Positions 53,325 through 63,226 of a stretch of 64,000 nucleotides of DNA are shown in pieces (the first letter of the stretch is position 1; the number at the start of each line of letters is the position of its first letter). This stretch comes from Thelonectria olida. Its lineage: Eukaryota; Ascomycota; Sordariomycetes; Hypocreales; Nectriaceae. The stretch lies in contig JAGPYM010000002.1 in assembly GCA_020736575.1 (NCBI GenBank), forward strand, positions 1,426,001 through 1,490,000, given 5' to 3'. The translations under genes and the position numbers were made by a program. The notes beneath the pieces were generated by a model. It was not told where the DNA came from, did not search any database, and was given only the letters and a program-made list of their open reading frames with translations.

Positions 53325-54896
53325 ATGCCAAAAACGCCCAAATCTCGTCAACAATATGGTGATGTGGGCGAGAGAGAGCTTCGGTCTCGTGGCAAACCTT
53401 ACCCCCCTCAGGGCGATGCGCCTCATTCTACTCATGAGCCAAAGCCTAGTTTACAAGACAAACAAATCCCGTTTGACTCCTCTCAAGTCCTTCGTGGACA
53501 TGAGACAATCAGCTCTTCTCAAGACAGCGTTGATGCTCTGATCCACGACGAGGGAGGTTCAAATGGCACCCCAGCCTCAAACTCCACCACAGAACAGACT
53601 TCTCACATGGGAGATATTCTCCGTCACTTGGGTACACGAGCTGATCGTGAAAGGCAAACCACGAATGAGATGATGACTGCAGGGTTGTCGTGGGTTTCTA
53701 GCCGCCTTGACGGCTTTAGCGAGCAGCTCCAGACTTACTTTAGCTCCACGTCGAACCCCCCCTTGCTGCTGAAGCAGCTTGACGAGGCCATACAGCAGAA
53801 AGAGGCCGCAGAAAAGACGATTGTTTTGTTGAAGCAACAGAAAGAACTTGCCGGAAAGGCCAATGCTCAGTTGGCAAAACAGAATGAAGCTGCCGGAAAG
53901 ACCATTGCTCAGCTCCAACGACAGAAAGAGGCAATGGAACAAGCACTTGAGAAATCAAATGAGAGACTCGAAAAGGCTCGAACTGAACGGGATGCTCAAC
54001 GACGTATCGCTGAAGGCGGAACATTGGCAAACTCGACAAAGGTAACGGACGACGCCATCAAGAGCCAGTGGGCTCAGCTACGGTACAACATCAGAAATCT
54101 CGCCAGATATCTAGGGAGTATGCAATATCTCCAACTCACTCCACCTTTGAAGGCCAGATTTCGCACTGTGTCAACTGAGTGGAAGTCCAACCTCGACAAA
54201 GAGGCCACCAAAGAACTCATGTGGGAGGCTTATCTGTGGACTATGGTTCGACATCAAATCATTAGCACTGAGGGAGGAGAGTGGGCTGGAAACAAGACCA
54301 ATTTTTTGAAACTGGCCCAGACCAAGATCCTAGGTATTTCCATCATTTCATGGGCTTTTCTAGATTGCGCTAACCTTTCAGCGGCTTTGTGGAATCAGCC
54401 AGAGAAGCAGAAGAAGCCAGAATCCGATTCGACAGAACCGTCTCTCCAAGACATTGCAAGATGGTGTTCACAGGGCTCGAATCTTCTCAACCATGTCGTA
54501 CCTTTTGACCAACAGGCGTTCGAAGGACTCCTCTCAAGGGAAGCCACCGAAATTCGAAGCTGCTTTGGCAGAACTGAAGCTGGTGCCTACAGAATGCCCG
54601 GCGACGCATGGGACGAGATGAGAATGATATTGGGTTGCGCCTTGGACCTCGATCGAATGCTAACGGATTCAAAAGCCCTGTTCACAATATTCTGGAGCTC
54701 GGATTTCCCAAGGCATGAAGGCAAGCTCCTTTACAGTGATGGGTATATGGAAGCAGTTGCGCACAATCCGCCACTCTCAAACCAAAGCTCAGTCGAGTTC
54801 TTCACTTCTCCTGTTCTTCTCAAGCGTGGGAACGCCGATGGCCAGAACTATAACCAGGAGGTTGTGCTTATCAAGGCATGCGTTGTTTGCTCCTAG
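53325..54896 (+). CDS. Coiled-coil protein of unknown function, mould-type
   Basis: A 523-residue protein in one exon, starting MPKTPKSRQQYGD. Its N-terminal 90 residues are polar and disordered. Residues 150-230 form a coiled coil, in which four 14-residue units (157-212) repeat with phases like QQKEAAEKTIVLLK, QQKELAGKANAQLA, KQNEAAGKTIAQLQ and RQKEAMEQALEKSN. The C-terminal 290 residues look like a folded helical domain: SQWAQLRYNIRNLARYLGS, ELMWEAYLWTMVRHQII, ILGISIISWAFLDCAN and LGCALDLDRMLTDSKALF. I recall similar C-terminal domains in other mould proteins without a function. It has no signal peptide or membrane span. Its divergence from the Hsp70-like gene suggests, but does not show, shared regulation. 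Confidence 0.78.
   Translation: MPKTPKSRQQYGDVGERELRSRGKPYPPQGDAPHSTHEPKPSLQDKQIPFDSSQVLRGHETISSSQDSVDALIHDEGGSNGTPASNSTTEQTSHMGDILRHLGTRADRERQTTNEMMTAGLSWVSSRLDGFSEQLQTYFSSTSNPPLLLKQLDEAIQQKEAAEKTIVLLKQQKELAGKANAQLAKQNEAAGKTIAQLQRQKEAMEQALEKSNERLEKARTERDAQRRIAEGGTLANSTKVTDDAIKSQWAQLRYNIRNLARYLGSMQYLQLTPPLKARFRTVSTEWKSNLDKEATKELMWEAYLWTMVRHQIISTEGGEWAGNKTNFLKLAQTKILGISIISWAFLDCANLSAALWNQPEKQKKPESDSTEPSLQDIARWCSQGSNLLNHVVPFDQQAFEGLLSREATEIRSCFGRTEAGAYRMPGDAWDEMRMILGCALDLDRMLTDSKALFTIFWSSDFPRHEGKLLYSDGYMEAVAHNPPLSNQSSVEFFTSPVLLKRGNADGQNYNQEVVLIKACVVCS
53793..53960 (+). repeat. Four tandem 42-bp units encoding 14-residue coiled-coil repeats
   Basis: The DNA encodes four successive two-heptad units (residues 157-212). 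The units differ at several positions, so the array is old; copy number could still vary between strains. Confidence 0.75.
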
Positions 54897-55460
54897 CTCA
54901 GAGCGATGTTGATGACTTTTCGCTAGAAGCGACACGGCAGTGCCACTCAGTGGTGTGGCTTCAAGGTTAGCAAATAGCCTACAGGTTGGGATCACTCAAA
55001 AGGGAGGAAGTCCAGTGTTATGGCTGATCATTTTGATGGGGACGATCTTCTTGCTGGCAAGTTTGGCCTTTTTGGTATCGCCTCGATATCCCCTCATCTG
55101 AGCTCTACCAAGTTGAGAATTGGAACTTCCTTTAGATCGATGCTTCTATTTGAACAATGACCAGTGATGCCTAACTAAAAATACCAACAACATAGTAAGT
55201 CTTCCCCCCCGAGGACCGTGATATACACATGTATGCCAGCCACCTCATATACAGAAACCCAATTACCAGCTCCCATGTTCCCAGTGTTTCCGAGCCTACC
55301 CAAAGTTCTCCCATATTACGTCTCCTCCATTCTTCCATATGCTCGTATGTGTGCACCCGTATTAGGTATTAAGCCGATGATTGTATATATCAGTTGTCAA
55401 CACACTTCCGAGTTTGCCCAAGCGCCTCAGCATTGTCGCTACCAGCGGTTACAGCGCGGC
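54897..55460. other. Convergent intergenic region
   Basis: 564 bp with no gene seen. Confidence 0.5.
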
Positions 55461-56357
55461 TCAGGCAATGTTGGCCCTGGGAGTGGGGGTGTTGAGATTC
55501 GGGGTGGTGGGTGTAGTCGTAGTTTCCTCATTTCGAGGAGTGGTCGAGGAGCGGACTGGCGTGCTCGTCGTCTCTTCATCACGAGGAGTGGTGGTTGAAG
55601 GGCCTGGGGTGCTGCCAGTCTCCTCGTCGCGGGGCGTCGTCGGGGTGTTGACGGGTGTGCTTGTCGTCTCGCTCGGGGTTGTAGAAGAGACAGGGGTAGA
55701 GCTGGAAGGGCGGAAGGGAGTTCTGGTGTTGGTGAAGGTGGGCGTGACAAGGGTGCTGGAGGAGGGAGTCGTGGAGGCGGCCGCGGGGCTTGAAGGAGTG
55801 GGAGTAGACTCGACGACGACCTCGGTGTTGGGGGTTTGGCTGGACAGTGGCGAAGTGGAAGGGGTCTCAATGACGGGGGACTCGGTGGCCGACATGTCAT
55901 TGCTTTGAGGGGTAGAGGAGCTACCATCAGGAGTTCGGGTCGTCGAGCTCTCATCGCCACCGTCCGTAGTCGTGGAGGCGCTCTGTGTGGACGTCTCAGT
56001 CTCAGTCTCAGTCCCAACGACAGTGTCGGGTCCAACAGCAGACCCCCCATCGCTACTGGTCGAGGTGCCATCGGAGATCGAGGAGCCCTTTGTGTTCGTC
56101 ACAGTCGTCGAGTCATCCGCAGGCTCGTCCGTCACAGTGTACGTCAAGTTCGACGTGGCGGTGACGAAGATGGTAACGTCGATAGTAGTGGTCGTGACCA
56201 GGAGGCTGGCGGTAGGGCAATCAAGCACCGCAAGGTTGATTGACTGGTCGTCATCAGAGGCTGCACGAGGCCTCAGGTTAAATACACCGCCCTTGGGAGC
56301 AGCTTCGACGGCTGCAGAAAGGAGCGCAGCGGCACCGATGAGGGTAAATCGAAGCAT
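55461..56357 (-). CDS. Secreted Ser/Thr-rich protein
   Basis: A 298-residue protein in one exon. It has a signal peptide (MLRFTLIGAAALLSAAVEAA) and a short ordered region (SINLAVLDCPTASLLVTTTT, then IDVTIFVTATSNLTYTV) with a single cysteine. After about residue 95 it is almost only Ser, Thr, Pro, Gly and acidic residues. Three near-repeats at the C terminus carry TPRDEETGSTP, TPRDEETTSTP and TPRNEETTTTP. Such regions are usually heavily O-glycosylated. There is no clear GPI signal at the C terminus (PTPRANIA), so it may be a free wall or secreted protein. I cannot name it. Confidence 0.72.
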   Translation of the reverse strand: MLRFTLIGAAALLSAAVEAAPKGGVFNLRPRAASDDDQSINLAVLDCPTASLLVTTTTIDVTIFVTATSNLTYTVTDEPADDSTTVTNTKGSSISDGTSTSSDGGSAVGPDTVVGTETETETSTQSASTTTDGGDESSTTRTPDGSSSTPQSNDMSATESPVIETPSTSPLSSQTPNTEVVVESTPTPSSPAAASTTPSSSTLVTPTFTNTRTPFRPSSSTPVSSTTPSETTSTPVNTPTTPRDEETGSTPGPSTTTPRDEETTSTPVRSSTTPRNEETTTTPTTPNLNTPTPRANIA

Positions 56358-57181
56358 GGTGGGAACTGAAGAGAATGAATGGCAACCGAGTAATTAAAGA
56401 GGCTCTTGTAAAAGGCGAAGAGGTGAGGGAGAGGAGAAGTAGTCGTTGAGTGTGTTGATGAGAATTCATGTTGGAAGCTGAGTATCATCAGCTTATATGC
56501 CATCCTCGTCACTTATCCAGGGAACCCTGCGAGGAGTCAATTCAATAAACAGGCAGGGACAGAGTATTGAAGGCTGTTGCAGGGTCGCCTATCGCAGAGG
56601 GAGACTATTTCCTAGAAGTTGTTCCCCTGCAAAGGGATCCAGCTGTGAGCTCTCGTGGGGCGGATATTGGAAGGGAGTTGACCAACGACACTCGAGCATG
56701 TCTTTCTTATCAAGGGCGACTAAGCGTCCAAAACGATGAATGGTCATGATTCGTGGAGATGGTAGCGGGGGTTCATGCACAGACGATGCAGAGAGATGCA
56801 CAAAGATTGTGTGTGTGGGTGGGATGTGATGCCATTGTTCCCATAGCGAGACTATCTGTGATTCGCCTTATAAGTACAAAAAAAGTTGAGGTGCAATGCC
56901 AATTCAATTGGCGTGCCTGTTGTATTGCATCAATGCAGAGAGGGTATCAAAACAGGCTCACGCAAACGCCGCCGTGGCCCCTTGCCAACTAAATCAAAAG
57001 AGCAACCAATATGCATATGCCGAAATTCCATAAACAGCCCGCCGCCCGTGATGCATCCGTGATAAACAAGTCTTTGGCCGTTTCCGCCATGCTCCATATA
57101 AGGGTCCCACGCACTGTATACTGTACGCGGGACATCTAACCCTCTCAAAGCAGTAGAGTGTGTCTTCCATCTCTCATTCTT
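56358..57181. other. Intergenic region
   Basis: 824 bp. The left part is the leader and promoter of the Ser/Thr-rich gene. A short pyrimidine/purine tract is near 56400-56460. No gene seen. Confidence 0.45.
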
Positions 57182-58189
57182 TCAATCCTCCCAAATCGTC
57201 TCGAGATCGAGATCGCCTCTTCGTTCAGCCCCACAAACACTCCATCGCTTCCGCTTGTCCCTCGAGCCGAAACTCATCGTTCGCCCACGCGTGATTTCCA
57301 AACTACTCCGACCCTTGGATTCGGACGAGTCGCCGCCCTCAGCAGCTTCCGCCGCGGCCTTGAGCTGGGCAATCCGTTCGGCTTCCAGCGCCGCTTCCTC
57401 GGCATCCGGAGTGTCTGGGATAGTCTCTAGGCTGGAGATGCTAGGGCTGCGGGACCTCGTTGAAGTCGGTGTGGACGGCACAGAGGAAAAGGTAGTCCCG
57501 TAGCTACCCGAAAGGGCATCATAGCTTCTGTAAGAAGAACCAGAGGAAATAGAGGACGACGGGGTGGACGGGTACGTATTCAGAGATCCAGTGCTCGAAT
57601 GAGTAACAGTCCGGAGAGGAGACGATGGCCGTCGCAGTCGGGCAGGAGTGCTAGTCGAGACACCGAGAATTGGAGAGCTACTCCGTCTCTCAGGGTGTCT
57701 TCGTTCAGGCTCGAGGACCGAGGAACGGACTGGGGAGATTGGGGGGAAGGCATCATCCATGGGCTTTCGGGGAATTCGAACGCGGCTGGGGGAGCCAGAG
57801 GGGCTGGCAGGGCGTCGCTGCTGGGGAGAGTACAGAATGTGACCAGAGCCGTTGACGCCAGGCATAGACTGAGTGCGAGACATGGGAGGGGCGAGGCTGG
57901 TGGTGGAGCGAGACCTCGAGTGGGCGCCCGAGAGCGGGGAGGCGTTACGGGGCCGGTATGGAATGATGAAGGAGGACGAAGGCCACGAGGGCGAGGCAGG
58001 TGAAGCTGGCGATATAGGGCTAGGGTCGGTGCTTCGTCTCATGTTGGGCTTGCGGACGACCTCAAGATCGAGGGTGGAAGCCGAGTTGGGATTGGGATTG
58101 TAGATGCGAAGGGCGGGGACGGAAGGGACCGAGGGAACGGGGGAACGTCGGAATTCCTCCATGCGCTCCGTCTCAGGAACGGGCTCCAT
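57182..58189 (-). CDS. Conserved Ser/Pro-rich basic protein of unknown function
   Basis: A 335-residue protein in one exon, starting MEPVPETERMEEFRRSPVPS. Most of it is disordered and rich in Ser, Pro and Arg. Better-ordered parts are EVVRKPNMRRSTDPSPISP, RVRIPRKPMDDAFPPISPV, and near the C terminus SISSLETIPDTPDAEEAAL followed by a helix EAERIAQLKAAAEAAEG. The tail SFGSRDKRKRWSVCGAERRG then DLDLETIWED is short and probably folded or binding. From memory these blocks are shared by other Sordariomycetes, which supports a real gene, but no role is assigned. Many SP and RxxS sites suggest kinase control. Confidence 0.75.
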   Translation of the reverse strand: MEPVPETERMEEFRRSPVPSVPSVPALRIYNPNPNSASTLDLEVVRKPNMRRSTDPSPISPASPASPSWPSSSFIIPYRPRNASPLSGAHSRSRSTTSLAPPMSRTQSMPGVNGSGHILYSPQQRRPASPSGSPSRVRIPRKPMDDAFPPISPVRSSVLEPERRHPERRSSSPILGVSTSTPARLRRPSSPLRTVTHSSTGSLNTYPSTPSSSISSGSSYRSYDALSGSYGTTFSSVPSTPTSTRSRSPSISSLETIPDTPDAEEAALEAERIAQLKAAAEAAEGGDSSESKGRSSLEITRGRTMSFGSRDKRKRWSVCGAERRGDLDLETIWED

Positions 58190-61100
58190 GGTGAATGAAG
58201 TAAGTTGGATCGTGGGATGGATCGTCGGGCCACCCGTTGATCGTTGGAATGTCTAGGGTGACATGTGTCGAAGGGAGCACAATGAGGAGGGAGTACGGGA
58301 GGCGAGGGAGATGCGGATAGTTGAGGCGGATGGAGGTTTGGCGATGGCCGTGAAGATGAGCAAGTAGTGCGAGGGTGCGGCACAGGCGATAGCTCGCGGG
58401 GAGCTATCGGGCAAAGGGGAGGGATTGGTGGCTCGAAGCTGAGTCGGGGCGTCGCAGATTCGGAGGAGGATGCTGTGCGAGGATTGTCGTCGAAAGGGTC
58501 GTCGTCTCAGGATGCCGCAAGAAGCCGAGGGATGCGTTTACCGTTTCGAAAGGCGTTGAACGGTTGAAGCAAAGGCGGGGGTGGAGAAGCGGGAGCTTCG
58601 CCGAAGGGAAGTGTGATGGCTAGTAGCTGGAGCAAGGAAGGACTAACCGATTCGACGCTGGCTGGCGGTGAAGGGAAGAGAGGCTTGCTTGTTGATGATG
58701 GGAGAAGAAGAGGAGGGAGGAGGATGAAGGATGAAGGAAAAAGGCGGGAGGAGGGACGAAGTAGAAGAGGGAGAAAATTGGGGAGCGAGGGAGGAGAAGG
58801 AAAAAGAAAGGAGAGGGAGGAAAACTGAGTCGTGAGGCGTCGGTCGTTCGTGTCGTGTCGTGGGCGTTTGGATGGAGAGGAAAAGAGATGCAGAGGGAGT
58901 GTGGTGAAGGAGTGACGAGTGATACTGACAGGTGACGGGCCTTCGAGGGGTCCAGGCCACTGAATGACCCTCCTGGGGCTTGGAGGTTGGGGGGGTGTGC
59001 GTGCCCGCCTGCCTGCAACCACAGCGCCCTGAGAGCAGGCAGGTGCCCGCCCGGGCTTATTCGTACCTACAGCACAAGTTCTAATGCATGAATAACAAAC
59101 AGTTCGCATGTCGCCCACAGGCGGCAACGCAAATGGATGGTGGGTGGCCGGCCCGTAACGTGGCTGATCTGATGAAGGAGGATGGTGCGAGACACGTGCA
59201 CAAGAGGGGGAGGGTATGCACAGGGCGCGCCTTTGGTTGGATGCATTCTCACGCGTTTGTCAGCGGTGTTCTTCCCATTCAAGCTAACAGCACGTGCGCG
59301 TTTGTTTTGCTGCCTGTGTCTCTAATGGTGATCCATCCATCCATCTCCCATCAGATCAGATGTGATACCCCTACATAACTACACAACAACAACAACAAGA
59401 ACATGTAATTACTCCCGACACAATATGTAGCTAGCTTTGTATGTGCCCTGCATTGACAAGAAACGCACCCAATTCCAAACCCGTAACACAACTCAACATC
59501 ACAACCTTGGCGCCCCCTTCTGCCGGCCAGCAATCAATTGTAACGCCTTTTCGCCAATTCCAAATACGAACAGCTATTCGAGTCTTCCAGAACGCGCCCT
59601 TCACAGCTGCCCCATCCATGTCCCTCTCAGCCACGCGCCCTCCGCGCTTCCCGTCCCTCAGACTCTCCCAGTCTCAGGTTCAGTGGTTTCTTCCTTCTTC
59701 TCAAAAAGTCTAGCGCCATTGTTTCTAGTTCCTCGCCCGAGTCAAGTCAAGCCCATGAAACAAACAGAGAGGCTTCTCAACTGAAAAGCCTCGAGCAATG
59801 GAGAAGCTCTTGGATCCGACAATCCGGTCGGTTCCTGACGCCTCACAAAGCCAATATTGAAAAAAATCTTTTCTCCTCACATTCCCACTTTTTGCTGACC
59901 TGGCTCTTCCTTTGTCCTTGGCAGGTCCTTGGAACGTTGGCCCATGCTGTCGGGTTTCTCTTCTCCCCTGTCCGAATTATTGTCCGTGAATGAGCAACAG
60001 CCCAATTGCCCCGGAGTCATAGATACTTCGTATGTTACTCACTAACGTTACTATACTACGGAGGAGCAGGGCGGCCCTTTCGGACTACCGAAAAAGGGAA
60101 ACGCCCGCTCGCTCCGGTTTTAAGGAGGCCGGTCGAGACGATTGGACCCAGGACCCTTTCTCTCTTCCAATAGAACCAACTGGCCTAAAACGACGGCCCG
60201 TCACTAATATCTCGCAGCCGGAAGCAGGAGCATGCATTATGGGCGCCCAACTATACACAACTACGTAGTATACTCTGTTGCTGTGTCAAACACACCAGGA
60301 TTATCCAAGGCACCAAGTTAGATATCACGTGCATATCACTGCATTGAGACGCGCTGCAGACCATCATCGTATTACCGCTGCATTCATCAACCATCCCTTG
60401 TCCATCCAAACCAACAACGCCCAACAAAATGGCTCATGACCCGGTCTGGCCCGGACTAGAAGACGAACAAGTCATGAAGGAATCAAACGCAATCGCCACT
60501 GTCTCTCTTCCTTCCCATCTCTCAGTCAACCATCCTCGTCAGCCCCTGTTAGCTCCTCCTTCAGCCCTTTGCCATGTGCACGTCACGTCTCCACATGCTG
60601 CTGATCCTTGGTACCTGAGCCGTTCGTCGTTGCCTGTCAGACACGTTTGAGGCCTGATTAGTTAATGTCTCTCTCGGAGCCTTTTCCTCGACGGTAGCAT
60701 TGCCCGGGAGCTACCTACGACAAGAACGCCTGGATGGCAGCGCTAATGCAGAGCTCTCCGAAGCAATAGAAGAGCTGGCCCTGGATATTGTGGAATCTTG
60801 TGACTTGAGTCTCGAGCGGGTTGGTGTAGGGTAACGCGGACAGAAGCCGGGGTCATATGGGGCCGAAATCCGGAAAAGTGGAACCGAACCCGAAACCTGC
60901 CCGGAGGTTTCGATAGAAAGGTACGTTTCATGGACAGAAACGCTCTGGATATCCAAAAGATGCGTAGGAAATGACTAAAGACATACAAACTATGACGTTC
61001 ACCTCGCTGAGCAGTTGTAATTAGAAGTAAGCCTGGATTGATAAAGGTCACTCACCTGAGCTGCTGCCAGACGTTAACTGATGCAACAGTTCTCTTCCAC

Positions 61101-61874
61101 ATGCCGTTCTTGGTCAGCTTTCTTCAGCCATGGCTGGCCTCACGCTCTCTCAGGAGAGACTTGGAGATCTTGAGTCACTCAACAATGACAAGGGCATCAG
61201 ACCGGTCACTGATGGCCTGGATGTCGGCAAGGGTCTGGGTGGCCACCAATGGCTAGTTGCTGAATGATGATGATGCGTCCACGGCGTTCCTATACAGTGA
61301 CACCGTTCAGAATACTACCAGCGATGAGGGGGCCGATACCGTTAGTTCGTGATGTTGAGGTGCGAAGTAGGAAAAGGATCCGAAACCCAAACGAATTCCA
61401 TCGAAGAGCTGTCAAGACTTCAACTAACACGAGCTTGTCAATACTCGATGATCGCCGTGTACTTCTGGCTACGCGTCTCCGATGCTAACTAAACGATGCC
61501 TCTTACAATGACATGATGATGTTCCATGCAGGGACAGGAGAGAAGGTTAAATGCAGCATTATTTGAACCTAGTTCCTCACGTATAGTTCCTCATTCAAGA
61601 GGCAGTCTTTGGAGTCAAGTCTTGGCTCTCCTGTTTGGTCCAGGACTCTTTCCATGAAACACCCTTTTATTGGAGGCTTCTGATTTTTCCGGACCACCGC
61701 CGTCCCTGCATAAATCATTCGCCTTGGCCATCATCGCCATGACTCTTGCTGAACCCTTCAAACGTACATGGAACATATAATAAAGCCAAGCAAAAGACCA
61801 TGCAGAACCAACCAACCAACCTCTGGGCGGCGTCTTCTGTCCCGCCTGGCCACACCATGCAACCCTTGATCTGA
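58190..61874. other. Gene-poor region
   Basis: 3.7 kb with no supportable gene. The left part is GA-rich upstream sequence of the 57182-58189 gene. At 60429 an ATG follows a plausible leader and opens 73 codons without a domain. Around 61040-61260 the minus strand reads like a broken coding exon (see findings). Confidence 0.4.
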
Positions 61875-62537
61875 TTACATCGCTGCCGCCAGCGCCTCGG
61901 GAGGCGGCAACTGGTCTGGTCCAAACGACATTGGAAGAAGCTGCGGTTTGGGTAAGTCTTCTTGCCAAAGACAAGAAAAAAAAGGGGAGGAGAACCTACC
62001 TCCTTGAGTTTGATGATGACAAAATCCTCATTCTTGTCAAACATGATGATGGGTACGTCCAATGAGCAGAACTCTCGAATACTACATGCGCCCACCATCA
62101 CAGTCGGTCAAAATATCCAGGACAACAGGGCCCAAAATGAAAGAGGATGAAAGCGAATCGCACCAACCAAAAGACGCAACTTACAACTGCCTACACATTC
62201 CACAAGGGCTCGCCGGCGGCGCAATGTCCGTCGCCACAGCCACGGCCCGGAAGTCGCGATGACCGCTCGTCACGGCGGTCCCAAAGGCCACGCGCTCGGC
62301 ACATGTCCCCACGGGGTAGCTCGCGTTCTCGACGTTTGCGCCGCTGATGAAGGTGCCGTCGCCCGACAGCAGCGTCGCGCCCACGCGGAATCGGCTGTAG
62401 ACGCAGTATGCCGTGGCCTTTGCCGCCGTGGCCCGCTGCCGCAGCTCCGCGAACTCGGCCGCGGTGAGCCCGTGGGCCGCGCACGCCGCCTCCGTCTTGG
62501 GGGCATCTTCGCGCGAGATGATTCGGGGGGTACTCAT
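61875..62537 (-). CDS. Cytidine deaminase
   Basis: A zinc enzyme that deaminates cytidine and deoxycytidine to uridine and deoxyuridine in pyrimidine salvage, usually a cytosolic tetramer. Three exons, 62537-62185, 62081-62000 and 61940-61875, give 166 residues; family members are usually 130-150. Zinc and catalytic residues are in TCAERVAFG (C79, E81) and PCGMCRQ (C112, C115). The substrate region is YSRFRVGATLLSGDG with FISGANVENASYPVG. Splicing completes the fold: CRQ/FIREFCSLDVPIIMFDK, then IKLKE/LLPMSFGPDQL. All phases agree and the stop is at 61875. The N terminus is a little longer than in yeast Cdd1, with no targeting signal seen. Confidence 0.95.
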
Positions 62538-63226
62538 TGTGTCTTTTGGGTAATTACTACCTTTCTCTCTCTCTCTCTCTAAAGTATGTAGGCACTTTGA
62601 CTTGTTTGTCGTTGTTGGTAGAAGTCGGTAAGAAACGAGCTTGGGATAAGCTGCCTCCCTTTGACCTCATATACGTATTCGAATGCTTGGCCCCGTGGCC
62701 GTTCAGCGGGTCCTTATCAGCCATCTCCGCATCGGGCCTCTCCGCGAAGGGCGGGGCTCTCCCCGCCGAGAAGACGGGACAGTGTCACGGTTGCGGAAGG
62801 TGAAAAGACGAAGGAGACGAGAACAGAGAGACGAAATCGGACCTGATAACCAGCCATCGCCTCACGGCTTGACATGAGAGAACTCGCCAAGTCATGAACC
62901 ACAATTTCGCAATTATTATAACTTATGTGCTGTACAGTATCAGATGGTACGTCGTATATGCTCGTGTTCACCAGCCCCGTGATGCCGCCCAAAACCATCA
63001 TTGATGCCGACCTTTTCTTTCCCCTCACCACCGGTCGCCGTGAAGAAATATGTAAGACAGAGTAGCCGACTCCGAACTCACCGCTCACGCAACTTGGCCC
63101 AAAATTCCCATGTAAAACTTGTTTGTCAAAGGAAAATGCCCTTCGTGGCTCATAGATGAGACCCAAAACACCCAAATTGAAACCGCGCATTACATTCACC
63201 CTCTCTCTCTTGCATCTCAAAGTCAT
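62538..63226. other. Intergenic region
   Basis: 689 bp with a short (CT)n run near 62565-62580 in the leader of the deaminase. No gene seen. Confidence 0.5.

Noticed and set aside
60429..60650. Small gene starting MAHDPVWPGLED
   Set aside because: The leader looks plausible, but only 73 codons follow, with no domain and no splice extension that I could support.
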